Of a DNA stretch of 64,000 nt, positions 44,862 through 53,727 are shown one piece after another. The position numbers and the translations under genes are program-made. This stretch comes from Alphaproteobacteria bacterium. GTDB lineage: Bacteria > Pseudomonadota > Alphaproteobacteria > Reyranellales > Reyranellaceae. The stretch covers positions 1 through 64,000 of the forward strand of contig JAHBYP010000001.1 in assembly GCA_019635875.1 (NCBI GenBank), written 5' to 3'. The notes under the pieces were generated by a model that did not search any database, was not told where the DNA came from, and saw nothing but the letters and a program-made list of their open reading frames with translations. Each line of letters begins with the position of its first letter. The stretch's first letter is position 1.

Positions 44862-45566
44862 TCACCACACCGGCAACGCGCTGCGGCCGATGACCCAGCC
44901 GTGGCCGAACAGCAGCACGAAATACACCACGATCGCGATCGCCAGCCGGCGCGGGCCGACCTTCGCGAAATTGAACCGCGTGCGGCCGTCGAGCATCGCG
45001 GCGAAAGGGATGTTCGAGGTGTGCGCGACGAAGGCCGGGTAGGTCTCGGGAAAGCTGCGGCTCTTGCGTGCGTCGATGCCGAGCATGCCGCCGAAGGCGA
45101 GCAGCGCGATGCCGCCGGTCAGGATCACCGTGGCGGCATCGCCGTTGGCGATCATGTGGCCCAGCGCCCACAGGCCGAAGCCCCACAGCCCGGGATGGCG
45201 CACGATGGCGTGGATGCCCAGGCCGTCGGCATAGTCGAACGGCTTGTTCTCGGCGCCGGCGACGCCCGGGCTGGGCGTGCCGTTGCCGATCACCACCAGC
45301 AGGGTCGAGGGGATCATGATCAGCAGCAGCAGGTGGCGCGCCCAGATCGGATCGCCCCACAGCGCGACATAGGGCGCGCGGCTATGGGCGAAGATCATCC
45401 AGGCCAGGCCGATGCCGACGACCACGGCGTAGATCGCCGGGAAGGCCCTGGCGCCGGCCAGGCGCTGCAGCGGACTGCGCAGCGGATGCGACATCAGGAA
45501 GTGCCCGCCGACGAAGAAGGCCGTCGCCAGGGCCATCGCCAGGATCGAGCCCGCCACCAGGTTCAT
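44862..45566 (-). CDS. NnrU family membrane protein
   Basis: A 234-aa membrane protein with six to seven helices. The NnrU/MddA-type pattern is present: GHFLMSHPLRSPL, DYADGLGIHAIVRHPGLWGFGLWALGHMIANGD, and a ARKSRSFPETYPAFVAHTS stretch. NnrU is linked to nitric oxide/nitrate metabolism in denitrifiers, but many homologues lie outside that context, as here. Divergent from the aldo/keto reductase gene. Confidence 0.88.
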   Translation of the reverse strand: MNLVAGSILAMALATAFFVGGHFLMSHPLRSPLQRLAGARAFPAIYAVVVGIGLAWMIFAHSRAPYVALWGDPIWARHLLLLIMIPSTLLVVIGNGTPSPGVAGAENKPFDYADGLGIHAIVRHPGLWGFGLWALGHMIANGDAATVILTGGIALLAFGGMLGIDARKSRSFPETYPAFVAHTSNIPFAAMLDGRTRFNFAKVGPRRLAIAIVVYFVLLFGHGWVIGRSALPVW

Positions 45567-45676
45567 CGTTGTTTCTCCTGCGATTCTTCGTCAGTGAACG
45601 TCGTTAATGTAACATGATCAGCGACCGATGCGCCAACTGGCGTAGGCTCGGTCCAACAACCGCCGGGGAGGGCACG

Positions 45677-46657
45677 ATGGAGATGCGCACGCTGGGCCGC
45701 ACGGGCCTGAAGACCTCGGTGCTCGGTTTCGGCTGCGGTGCCGTGGGCGGCCTGATGACCAAGGGCGACGCGGCCGACCAGGAGCGCGCCGTGGCGCGCG
45801 CGCTGGAGGCGGGCATCAACTATTTCGACACGGCGGCGCTCTACGGCGATGGCGAATCGGAGCGCAATCTCGGCCGCGTGCTGGCCCGGCTGAAGCCGAA
45901 CGTCGTGGTCGGCACCAAGGTGCGGCTGGCGCCCGGCGACATGTCGCGCATCGGCGCGGCGATCGGCGAGGCGCTCGACGCCAGCCTCGGGCGCCTGGGC
46001 CTGGAGTCGGTCGACCTGTTCCAGCTGCACAACCCGATCGAGACCAGCGGCCGGCCGGGCTCGATCAAGGTCGAGGCGGTGCTCGACGAGGTCGTGCCGG
46101 CCTTCGAGCGGCTGCGCCGCGCCGGCAAGATGCGCTTCGCCGGCATCACCGCCACCGGCGAGTCGGGCGCGCTGCGCCGCGTCGTCGACGCGCAGGCCTT
46201 CGACACCGCGCAGGTGATGTACAACATGCTCAACCCCAGCGCCGGCGGGCCGATGCCGGCCAATGCGCCGGGCCAGGATTACGGCCGCCTGCTGGAGCAC
46301 ACCAGGAAGGCGCGCATGGGCGTGATCGGCATCCGCGCGCTGGCCGGCGGCGCGCTCTCGGGCAGCGAGGCGCGCCATCCGCTGGCCATGCAGGTGGTCG
46401 ACCCGATCGGCTCGGGCCGCGACTTCCGCTCCGACGTCGAGCGCGCGCGCCGCTTCGAGATGCTGATCCGCGAGGGCTTCGCGTCGAGCCTCACCGAGGC
46501 GGCGATGCGCTTCGCCATCGCCCACGAGGGCATGACGACCATGATCATCGGCTACTCGACGCTCGATCACCTCGAGCAGGCGATCGCGGCGGTCGGCAAG
46601 GGGCCGCTGCCGCGCGCCGCGCTCGATCGCGTGGCGGCGCTCGCCGCGCAGCGATGA
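45677..46657 (+). CDS. Aldo/keto reductase
   Basis: 326-aa (beta/alpha)8 NADPH-dependent oxidoreductase. N-terminal RTLGRTGLKTSVLGFGCGAVGG, catalytic region INYFDTAALYGDGESERNLG with Asp and Tyr, and VGTKVRL with Lys. The His site (LFQLHNPIE) is present. The frame is open upstream, but ATG 45677 fits the family start. Its last codons overlap the Nudix gene as ATGA. Confidence 0.92.
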   Translation: MEMRTLGRTGLKTSVLGFGCGAVGGLMTKGDAADQERAVARALEAGINYFDTAALYGDGESERNLGRVLARLKPNVVVGTKVRLAPGDMSRIGAAIGEALDASLGRLGLESVDLFQLHNPIETSGRPGSIKVEAVLDEVVPAFERLRRAGKMRFAGITATGESGALRRVVDAQAFDTAQVMYNMLNPSAGGPMPANAPGQDYGRLLEHTRKARMGVIGIRALAGGALSGSEARHPLAMQVVDPIGSGRDFRSDVERARRFEMLIREGFASSLTEAAMRFAIAHEGMTTMIIGYSTLDHLEQAIAAVGKGPLPRAALDRVAALAAQR

Positions 46658-47100
46658 GCTTCAAGATTCCCGAATCGGTGCTGGTGGTGATCCACACCGC
46701 CGAGCTGAAGGTGCTGATGCTGGAGCGGCTCGACTGGCCGGGCTGGTGGCAGTCGGTCACCGGCTCGCGCGAGGCGGCCGACGCGTCGCTGGCCGACACC
46801 GCGCGGCGCGAGGTGCGGGAGGAGACCGGCCTCGACGTCGGCGCGGCACTGAGCGACTGGGGCGTGGTCAACCGCTACGCCATCTACGGACGCTGGCGGC
46901 CGCGCTACGCGCCCGACGTCACGCACAATGTCGAGCACACCTTCGGCGTCGAGGTGCCGGCACCCTTCGCCGCGACCTTGCATCCTCAGGAGCACGCCCG
47001 CTACCTCTGGCTGCCCTGGCGCGACGCGCTTGGCCGCTGCTACTCCGCCACCAACCGCGCCGCCCTGGTCAGATTGGCAGAGAGAGCGAGATTGGTCTGA
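46654..47100 (+). CDS. nudB: Nudix hydrolase, dihydroneopterin triphosphate diphosphatase-like
   Basis: 148 aa. KIPESVLVVIHTAELKVLMLER, then WWQSVTGSREAADASLADTARREVREETGL, which is the Nudix box (here GSREAADASLADTARREVREETG, with the first Gly/Glu spacing altered). Similar to NudB, which acts in folate synthesis by hydrolysing dihydroneopterin triphosphate. Overlaps the aldo/keto reductase gene by 4 bases. The stop is flush with a type I repeat. Confidence 0.85.
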   Translation: MSFKIPESVLVVIHTAELKVLMLERLDWPGWWQSVTGSREAADASLADTARREVREETGLDVGAALSDWGVVNRYAIYGRWRPRYAPDVTHNVEHTFGVEVPAPFAATLHPQEHARYLWLPWRDALGRCYSATNRAALVRLAERARLV

Positions 47101-47213
47101 GGAGGGGGAAGGTGGCGCGCAGCGACGGAAGGGGGATGTCGAAGACGGACTCCGGCGTTCGTCTTCAACATCCCCCTTCCGCCCTTCGGGCACCTTCCCC
47201 CTCCGGGGGAAGG
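47101..47213. repeat. Type I palindromic repeat, left end trimmed
   Basis: Starts directly after the nudB stop as GGAGGGGGAAGGTGG, lacking the first CCTTCCCCC of the outer hairpin; right arm complete. The insertion or erosion point coincides with the gene end. Confidence 0.88.
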
Positions 47214-47228
47214 AAGTACCTTGGCGAC

Positions 47229-48137
47229 TCAAGCCGGCCGGCGCACGCGGCGTGACCACAGCAGGCTGACGATGACCAGCAGGGCGCCGCCGCCCAGCAT
47301 GCCGAGCGCGACCTGGCCGCCGTAGTCGGCGAAGAAATCCTCCTCGTCGGGATTGCGCGGCTTGAACAGCGGCGGCGGCCTGCGCGGCGTCGGGGCGGGC
47401 TGGGTGAGGATCGGCGGCCGCGCGCCGTCGAAGCGCCGCGCGCGCTCGCCATTGGCCGACAGCAGCCGGTCGACATGGTCGCGCTGGTCCGTCTGCATCC
47501 AGTCGAGCGCCGCGCCGTCGCCGTCGTAGGGCGCCACGACCTCGATCACGATCGACTGGCCGGCGGCGACGGTCCAGGCGCGCAGCGAGGCCATCTCGTG
47601 CTGCCGGCCGTCGATCGCCACGACCACCGCATCGGCCGACATCAGCGCGCGATCGGTGCGCTCCATCAAGCCGATGTGGCCGTAGCGATAGGCGCCCGTG
47701 CCGTCGGGCGGGCCGTCGGCGGCCTTCTTCAGGGTCGCATCGCGGCCGGCAACCGGACGGCCGGCGACGATGCCGTTGAGGTAGGCGATGCGGCCGCGCT
47801 CGACCGGGCCGGCGGCCGGATCGTGCAGCATCTGCATGACCTCGATCGGCTCGGCGTCCCTGTCCTGGCGCCACAGCTTCAGCTCGTCGCAGGGCGACAT
47901 GCGCCGCAGCACCTTGCGATCGCCCGGCAGCCGGTCGAGCGCGTCGATCAGCAGCTTGTCGCGCGCATCCGCCGCGTCGAGGTCGCAATACTGGAACGGC
48001 GCCGGGATCGCCATCTCGCGATCGCCGACGCGCATGCGCTCGGTCTTGGGCGAGTCCTGCTGGGCGCCCGCGGACTGGCTCCACAGGGCGCCCAGCACGA
48101 GCAATGCGCACCAGCGACAAAGGCGACCGAAGGACAT
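47229..48137 (-). CDS. Exported protein with C-terminal membrane anchor, unknown function
   Basis: 302 aa. Signal peptide (WCALLVLGALWSQSAGAQ), a globular region with cysteines (FQYCDLD, RRMSPCDELKLW), a proline-rich linker (PAPTPRRPPPLFKPR) and one membrane helix (VALGMLGGGALLVIVSLLW) followed by a basic tail. It is likely anchored facing the periplasm. I do not recognise the family. ATG 48137 was chosen to give the signal peptide. Confidence 0.7.
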   Translation of the reverse strand: MSFGRLCRWCALLVLGALWSQSAGAQQDSPKTERMRVGDREMAIPAPFQYCDLDAADARDKLLIDALDRLPGDRKVLRRMSPCDELKLWRQDRDAEPIEVMQMLHDPAAGPVERGRIAYLNGIVAGRPVAGRDATLKKAADGPPDGTGAYRYGHIGLMERTDRALMSADAVVVAIDGRQHEMASLRAWTVAAGQSIVIEVVAPYDGDGAALDWMQTDQRDHVDRLLSANGERARRFDGARPPILTQPAPTPRRPPPLFKPRNPDEEDFFADYGGQVALGMLGGGALLVIVSLLWSRRVRRPA

Positions 48138-48355
48138 GACGCCAATATAGTCGCGCGCCCGGTCGAGCGCGATCCTCATGTCGTCTTCGACCCCGACTGG
48201 TGAATCTCAGCTTTCACTGCGATAGCGACCAGGCGGCTGCGGAGAACCGGGTATTTCCCGGATGGCTGGAATGGCGATCCCGCCGTAACATCCCTCGTTG
48301 CGGTGGTCGGCGCTCAGTCCGCTTCTCCGACTCCTTCCCCGGCTCGAGGTGATCC

Positions 48356-49693
48356 ATGGATCTCGGCCAATTGACCGACCTGCCGGAAGCGAAGTTCGCC
48401 CGCTCCGGAGAGGTCAGCATCGCCTATCAGGTACTGGGTGCCGGTCCGGTCGACATGGTTTTCGTGCCTGGCCTGATCTTCCACATCGAAGGCGTCCACA
48501 TGCTTCCGGGCGCCACGGATTTCTTCCGGCGATTGGCGCAGTTCAGCCGGTTGGCGATCTTCGACAAGCGGGGCCAGGGCCTGTCCGACCGCGTCCCGGG
48601 TGCGGCAACGCTCGAGGAGCGCGTGGACGACGTGAGGGCCGTGATGGACGCGCTCGGCATGCAGCGCATCGCCCTGTGCGGCTACTCCGAAGGCGCGCTG
48701 ATGTCGGCTTTCTTTGCTGCCAGCTATCCCGAGCGCGTGAGCCACCTCATTCTCCTCGCCGGCCTGGCCAAGTTCAGCCGATCGCCGGACTATCCCTACG
48801 GCTTCACCGACGAGCAGATCCGCAAGTCAGCGGGCTACTATGGCGACGGTCGGCTGTTCAAGCTGATCGCGCCCTCCTGGAGCAACGAACCGATCATGGC
48901 ACAGGGGCCGCGCATCGAACGTCTCTCCTGCAGTCCCGGAAACTATCGGGCCCTCACCGAGATGAACCTGAAGCTCGACGTTCGGCAGGTCCTGTCCGAC
49001 ATCCGGGTTCCGACCCTGGTCCTGCATCGCAAGACCGACATCATGGCCCCGGTCGAAGGCGGCCGCTATTTCGCGGCGCAGATACCGGGAGCGAAATACA
49101 TCGAGTATGCGACAGGCGACCATTGGCCCACGGCCGGCGACGGCAACGCCGTGTGCGCGGATATCGAGGAGTTCGTCACCGGTGAGCGGGGCCATGTGGC
49201 GGAAGCGGTCGACCGCGTCCTCGCGACAGTGCTGTTTACCGACATTGTCGATTCGACAAATCATGCCGCCCGTCTAGGCGATGCGGCCTGGCGCAGGACA
49301 CTGGATGAGCACGACCGCATTGCCCGGCGGTTGATCGAGCAGCATCGCGGCCGCCTGATCAAGTCGACCGGAGATGGCGTTCTCGCCGTCTTCGACGGCC
49401 CGGGACGAGCGATCCGCTGCGCCCTGGCCATGGAACCGTCGCTGGCGCGCCTGCAGCTGTCGGTTCGCGCCGGCCTTCACACCGGCGAGGTCGAGGATCG
49501 TGGCGCCGATATCGGCGGCATTGCCGTGCATGTTGCCGCCAGGGTCATGGCCAGGGCACAGGCCGGCGAGGTGCTGGTGTCGCGCGTCGTCGCCGATCTT
49601 GTGGCCGGATCCGGCATCGGCTTTCATGAACATGGGAACGCCGAGCTGAAAGGGCTCCCCGGTCAATGGGCGCTGTTCTCCGTCGATCTCTGA
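48356..49693 (+). CDS. Alpha/beta hydrolase fused to a class III adenylate cyclase
   Basis: 445 aa. Residues 15-275 are an alpha/beta hydrolase (nucleophile Ser111 in CGYSEGA; His256 in GDHWP). Residues 285-445 are a class III nucleotide cyclase: metal-binding Asp296 in FTDIVDST and Asp340 in STGDGVLA, Lys336 for base recognition. The usual transition-state Asn (VNxAAR) is His (VHVAAR), as seen in this hydrolase-cyclase group. It may make cAMP in response to a ligand bound by the hydrolase part. Soluble. Confidence 0.88.
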   Translation: MDLGQLTDLPEAKFARSGEVSIAYQVLGAGPVDMVFVPGLIFHIEGVHMLPGATDFFRRLAQFSRLAIFDKRGQGLSDRVPGAATLEERVDDVRAVMDALGMQRIALCGYSEGALMSAFFAASYPERVSHLILLAGLAKFSRSPDYPYGFTDEQIRKSAGYYGDGRLFKLIAPSWSNEPIMAQGPRIERLSCSPGNYRALTEMNLKLDVRQVLSDIRVPTLVLHRKTDIMAPVEGGRYFAAQIPGAKYIEYATGDHWPTAGDGNAVCADIEEFVTGERGHVAEAVDRVLATVLFTDIVDSTNHAARLGDAAWRRTLDEHDRIARRLIEQHRGRLIKSTGDGVLAVFDGPGRAIRCALAMEPSLARLQLSVRAGLHTGEVEDRGADIGGIAVHVAARVMARAQAGEVLVSRVVADLVAGSGIGFHEHGNAELKGLPGQWALFSVDL

Positions 49694-49736
49694 TCATCCG
49701 CCCGTGTGCGGACCAGCGCACCCGGCGGTTTCGCTC

Positions 49737-50684
49737 CTAGTTCTTCGCCATGCCGGCGACCAGCGCGGCGACGTTGTGGCGGAACATCTTCTCGTAGGTG
49801 TCCGCCGGTCCGCCGGCCGGCGAGAGCGCATCGACGTAGAGCGCCGGGCCGACCACGCCGCCGGCCTCGCGGGCGATCTGCTCGATCAGCTTGGGGTTGG
49901 CCATGTTCTCGATGAAGATCGCGCGGATGCCCTCGCGGCGGATCTGCTGGATCAGGGTGGCGACGTCGCGCGCCGAGGCTTCCTGCGCCGTGCTCAGCCC
50001 CTGCGGTGCGCGGAAGGTCACGCCGTAGGCGCGCGCGAAATAGCGGAAGGCGTCGTGGCCGGTGATGACGCGGCGCTTGGCCTTGGGCACGGTGTCGATC
50101 TGCTGGCGCACCCAGGCATCGAGTTCGGCCAGGCGCTGGTCGTAGGCCGTGGCGCGCTGGCGGTAGCCCTCGGCGCCGGCCGGGTCGGCCTCGGCGAGTC
50201 CCTGGGCGATGGCGGCGACGTAGCGGCGGGCCAGCGCCACGTCCTGCCACATATGCGGGTCGGCGCCGGCGGGCTTGCCGTGGCCGTGGCCGTGGCCGTG
50301 GCCAGGACCGTGGTGATGGCCCGCGATGTGGCGCTCGCGCGGCACGCCCGCGGTGGCGACGATGCGCCGTCCCTTGAACGGCGCGGCGCCGGCCAGGCGG
50401 TCGGCCCAGGCCTCGAAGCCCAGGCCGTTGCTCACCAGCACCTGCGCGCCGGCGACGGTGCGGCTGTCGCCGGTGGTCGGCTGATAGGTGTGCGCATCCT
50501 TGTCGGCGCCCACCAGGGTGACCAGCTCGATGCGCTCGCCGCCGACCGCGGCGACGAGATCGGCCAGGATGGTGAAGCTGGCGACGACCTTCGGCTTCTT
50601 CTGCTGGCCGAGGGCCGGCAGCGCCGCCAGCGCGCCGCTGATCGCGAGGAGGGCACAGGCCTGCCGCCGGGTCGTCGGTTTCAT
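49737..50684 (-). CDS. Zinc/manganese ABC transporter substrate-binding protein (ZnuA-like)
   Basis: 315 aa with a Tat/Sec-like signal (TTRRQACALLAISGALAALPALG). Metal-binding His in DAHTYQPTTGD, His-rich loop (HHHGPGHGHGHGHG) typical of ZnuA, DPHMWQD, and HDAFRYFA. It binds zinc in the periplasm for an ABC importer. No permease or ATPase gene is adjacent, so it is separated from its transporter. A Zur-like box precedes it. The DNA of the loop is four GTGGCC units. Confidence 0.9.
   Translation of the reverse strand: MKPTTRRQACALLAISGALAALPALGQQKKPKVVASFTILADLVAAVGGERIELVTLVGADKDAHTYQPTTGDSRTVAGAQVLVSNGLGFEAWADRLAGAAPFKGRRIVATAGVPRERHIAGHHHGPGHGHGHGHGKPAGADPHMWQDVALARRYVAAIAQGLAEADPAGAEGYRQRATAYDQRLAELDAWVRQQIDTVPKAKRRVITGHDAFRYFARAYGVTFRAPQGLSTAQEASARDVATLIQQIRREGIRAIFIENMANPKLIEQIAREAGGVVGPALYVDALSPAGGPADTYEKMFRHNVAALVAGMAKN
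50280..50303. repeat. GTGGCC hexamer repeat encoding the His-Gly loop
   Basis: Four perfect GTGGCC units in the plus strand (GGCCAC in the coding strand) encode alternating Gly and His residues in ZnuA. Length changes by slippage would keep the frame and alter the number of histidines. Confidence 0.9.
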
Positions 50685-50698
50685 GGCCGGACAGTAGT

Positions 50699-50711
50699 GT
50701 TATGTTATAAC
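50699..50711. promoter_or_regulatory. Zur-like box upstream of znuA
   Basis: GTTATGTTATAAC, with the perfect core GTTATAAC at 50704, lies 15 bases from the znuA start and just before the proX stop. It agrees with the AT-rich palindrome reported for Zur in alphaproteobacteria. Zinc excess should repress the gene. Assignment rests on sequence likeness only. Confidence 0.65.
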
Positions 50712-50712
50712 G

Positions 50713-51249
50713 TCAGTCAAGCGTCAGGATGGTCGGCGCATGGCCTGTATGGCCGAAGAAGCGGCCGAGATCGGCGCCGCTCAGGCCCACGGTCATGGTG
50801 TTGACCAGGGGATGCGCCCAGGCGCGCGGCGCCTCGAGGATCACCCGGTCGACCGCCAGGCGCACGGCATGCGCGCCGTCGTTGACCAGCGCGAAGGGCG
50901 TCACCGAGCCCGGCCGCACGCCGAGGTGTTTCATCAGCCGCTCGGCGCTGCCGAACGAGGCGCGGCCCAGGCCGATGCGCTCGCCGAGCCGCTTGAGGTC
51001 GATCGGCCGGTGCGCCTCGGCCACCACCAGCCACATCTCCTCGCGCTTGTTGCGCAGGAAGAGGTTCTTGATGTGCACGCCACCGGTCAGCGCCGGATGC
51101 TGCGCGTTGACGCGGCTCGACTGCTCGACGGTGAAGACCGCCTCGTGCGCCACGGTCTCGTGCGGGATGCCGAGCGTGGCGAGCAGCGCCAGCAGCGCCT
51201 GCGGCGTGGTCGGCAGGTCGTGGCCGTCGGGCAGGGTGGCGGTGTCCAT
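50713..51249 (-). CDS. proX: Prolyl-tRNA deacylase/YbaK-ProX editing protein
   Basis: 178-aa trans-editing domain that removes wrong amino acids (Ala) from tRNA-Pro. Pattern of the ProX family: HEAVFTVEQSSRVNAQHPALTGGVHIKNLFLRNKREEMWLVV, RASFGSAERLMKHLGVRPGSVTPFALVND, and NTMTVGLSGADLGRFF. The frame is open upstream, but ATG 51249 fits the family start. The stop lies within the Zur-like box of znuA. Confidence 0.9.
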   Translation of the reverse strand: MDTATLPDGHDLPTTPQALLALLATLGIPHETVAHEAVFTVEQSSRVNAQHPALTGGVHIKNLFLRNKREEMWLVVAEAHRPIDLKRLGERIGLGRASFGSAERLMKHLGVRPGSVTPFALVNDGAHAVRLAVDRVILEAPRAWAHPLVNTMTVGLSGADLGRFFGHTGHAPTILTLD

Positions 51250-51317
51250 GGGTCGCTGCTTAGCAAGCTTGCCAAGCCGATGGAAAGCCGGTATCTCCCG
51301 CCCCCACCGCGAGGAGC

Positions 51318-51392
<75 letters not shown>

Positions 51393-51421
51393 GTTTTCCT
51401 AAATAAAATCAAGTATTTGAG

Positions 51422-51444
51422 AACGGCCCCTCGGGGCCGTTTTT
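51422..51444 (+). terminator. Rho-independent terminator of tRNA-Gly
   Basis: ACGGCCCC and GGGGCCGT pair in a tight hairpin, followed by TTTTT. It lies 30 bases after the tRNA. Confidence 0.9.
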
Positions 51445-51864
51445 GCTTGGAGAGCTCTCCAGAAGCAGCTTTCTGAGCGAAATCTATGCATCCAGTCGAA
51501 AGTCGCCGGATGCTGTGGCGTGTTTGCGGCGAACCTACGAACCTAGGGTGGTCAAGTTGATCAATCTGGCCAGTCGTCAGGGGCGGTGCTTGTCGTTCGG
51601 GATCCATCGCGTTACGTGGATCGTCCTGGTGGGAGCCGCCATTTTGGTTCGCAGTTTCGTTCAGAACTGGCTCCCCGGGATCGACGAAAATGAGAAATTC
51701 GAGTTCGCCATTCCGCTACGCCAAGGCACGCCGGTGGGGCCGAAAATCCGCAAGCGCGACCGGGATCGCGCGGAACGGCTACGCCTTGCGGGTGGCCCGA
51801 AACCTTCCTTGCGCGACAGGGCCGTTGCATTGGCGAGCGAGCGTGGAGTTGAAGGACGCGTGAA
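51445..51864. other. Degenerate sequence downstream of tRNA-Gly
   Basis: About 420 bases with several open frames but none with a recognisable domain. The codon pattern suggests decayed coding DNA, and it precedes the AbiEi-like remnant. No integrase gene remains and no copy of the tRNA 3' end is seen further on in the window. Confidence 0.5.
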
Positions 51865-51975
51865 CTGACGGAGATTGGCGTTCCGCGCTGCTACTTGGCC
51901 CGGATGTGCGAAGAGGGTCTGCTCGCAAAGGTCGGCTACCGGCTCTACCGCGCTGCAGGTCGCAGGGCTGCTTGA
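51865..51975 (+). pseudogene. AbiEi-type antitoxin N-terminal fragment
   Basis: A 36-codon fragment LTEIGVPRCYLARMCEEGLLAKVGYRLYRAAG matches the winged-helix N-terminus of AbiEi antitoxins (GVxRxYLxRLxEEGxLxRVGRGLYR) and stops at TGA. There is no start codon or downstream toxin, so it is a relic of an abortive-infection toxin-antitoxin system. Identification is by eye. Confidence 0.6.
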
Positions 51976-52046
51976 CTTTCGAGGAATAGACGCTGGTCCG
52001 ACGCCTCTGTCGAGGCGCGATCGGGCGATGTGTAGCTGCTGAACAC

Positions 52047-52913
52047 CTAGCGATTGCAACTTGGTGGCACCGCAAGGATATCGCATTCGAAATGCCGAAG
52101 CGCAGCGTCGGCGACGCTTCCAAGCAACATCTTCTTCAACCCGCCATGACCCCGTGTACCGATGATCAGAAGATCGGGCTGAAACTGATGAACCCCAGCC
52201 TCAATGGCTTCGAACGGTGCACCCTTCTCGATGAGAAGCAACTTCGACATCTCTTCGAACCCTTCGTTGCGAAGAAAGGCCGCAATAGCGGCGCGTGCCT
52301 GGCTGGCGCTCACAGACACATGCTCGTTCACCTGTTCACGCTCAACTCCAGCGTAGTACATCATGCTCTCGCCTAGCGGGAGAAAGCCGTGCACCACCCC
52401 GGCCTGGGAAGGGCTCAGAAGACCAAGTCCTTGTGCCGAGCGAAGGGCGTGAGCCGAAGCTTCGGACAAATCGACCGCGGCAAGCACATCGCCATATGGG
52501 GTGTCATCGTCACGGTTGACCATGAGTACCGGTCGGCCTCCGAGGCGCATCACACGCTCGATGGTCGTCCCGGTGAAGACATCACCGAGCAGACGCTTCC
52601 TGTGCGAGCCCATAACGACGAGGTCGGCGTCAATCCTCTGGGCCTCGTCCACGATCACCCGGAACGGATCGCCCACCAAAGCCGTAATTCTTGGGGTCGA
52701 TTGGAAGCCATCTCGCCCCAACTGTTCTAGGAGGCGCGAAAGCGCTTTCTCGGCACCTCTGCATTCCTCATCGATCAGTGCCTGCGGCTTGTCGTCGTCC
52801 ACGACGTGGAGAATCGAGAGCTGGGAGGCGAACTGCCGAGCCAGAGTAATCGCCCGTCGCAGGGCGCGCTCCGATCGTTCCGATAGGTCCGACGCAATGA
52901 GAATCTGCTTCAT
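52047..52913 (-). CDS. Tandem universal stress protein
   Basis: 288 aa of two UspA domains. First: ILIASDLSERSERAL to VVMGSHRKRLLGDVFTGTTIERVM. Second: ending in LLIIGTRGHGGLKKMLLGSVADAAL, which carries the nucleotide-binding G-2x-G-9x-G-S pattern. It probably binds ATP and acts in stress or low-oxygen survival. Divergent from the DUF1538 operon. About 43% of its layout is shared by the Usp at 59545 by visual comparison of motifs, with the same domain order. Confidence 0.9.
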   Translation of the reverse strand: MKQILIASDLSERSERALRRAITLARQFASQLSILHVVDDDKPQALIDEECRGAEKALSRLLEQLGRDGFQSTPRITALVGDPFRVIVDEAQRIDADLVVMGSHRKRLLGDVFTGTTIERVMRLGGRPVLMVNRDDDTPYGDVLAAVDLSEASAHALRSAQGLGLLSPSQAGVVHGFLPLGESMMYYAGVEREQVNEHVSVSASQARAAIAAFLRNEGFEEMSKLLLIEKGAPFEAIEAGVHQFQPDLLIIGTRGHGGLKKMLLGSVADAALRHFECDILAVPPSCNR

Positions 52914-52997
52914 GGGCCGCTCCGGGTGTGGAGTTCCGGATCATAGTAAGGCTATCGTCGCCAGGAACCAGCCTTTTATCAATCTTGGCCGCGAGAT

Positions 52998-53723
52998 ATG
53001 CCCGATCAGATGATGCGACTTTTGCGCCCCCTCATGCAGAATGCTCGGGACCTCGCGCCGATCATCCTGGTTGTTTCCTTTTTCCAGTTCGTCATTTTGC
53101 AGGAGTCGGTGACCGATCTCGGAGAGAAATTCATGGGATTGGCATTCGTTCTTCTCGGGCTGACACTGTTTCTCGCCGGATTATCCATGAGTCTGTTCCC
53201 GTTGGGCGAGCGCCTGGCAGAAGAATTCGCGGAAAAGGCCAATCTCTGGCTTCTCCTATCTTTCGCCTTCGCTGTGGGCTTCGGCAGTACCGTCGCCGAG
53301 CCGGCTCTCATCGCGGTCGCGGAGCAGGCAGCTACGGCGATGACTTCGATGGAAGAGAAGGGGGAGATCGCACGAATTGCGTTGGGCCTGCGGCTGGCGA
53401 CATCTGCGGCTGTTGGTCTCGCAGTCGTCCTGAGTTGTGTCCGGATTATCAGGGGCTGGCCAGCTCATGCTCCAGTCCTTGCCGTCTATGCCATCGCCCT
53501 CATTGTCGTGCTGGTGCAGCCAACCTCCATGGCCGGAATCGCATTTGATGCAGGCGCGGCGGCGACGTCGGCCATCAACATCCCGCTGATCGCGGCTTTA
53601 GGGATCGGCCTCGCAACAGTGCTAGAGGGGCGTTCGCCGCTGGCGGATGGATTCGGCGCGGTCGCGCTGGCCTCGGCCATGCCGATGATCACGATCCTCC
53701 TCGGCGCCTCGCTTCTGGGATAG
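52998..53723 (+). CDS. DUF1538 family membrane protein (first copy)
   Basis: 241-aa polytopic membrane protein (six or seven helices). The DUF1538 pattern LVVSFFQFVILQ, LGLTLFLAGLSMSLFPLGERLAE, FGSTVAEPALIAVAEQA and ATSAINIPLIAALGIGLA is plain. The function is not established; the family often occurs in pairs. First of a four-gene run: two DUF1538 proteins, a PII-like and a CBS protein. No strong ribosome site. Confidence 0.87.
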   Translation: MPDQMMRLLRPLMQNARDLAPIILVVSFFQFVILQESVTDLGEKFMGLAFVLLGLTLFLAGLSMSLFPLGERLAEEFAEKANLWLLLSFAFAVGFGSTVAEPALIAVAEQAATAMTSMEEKGEIARIALGLRLATSAAVGLAVVLSCVRIIRGWPAHAPVLAVYAIALIVVLVQPTSMAGIAFDAGAAATSAINIPLIAALGIGLATVLEGRSPLADGFGAVALASAMPMITILLGASLLG

Positions 53724-53727
53724 CGCC

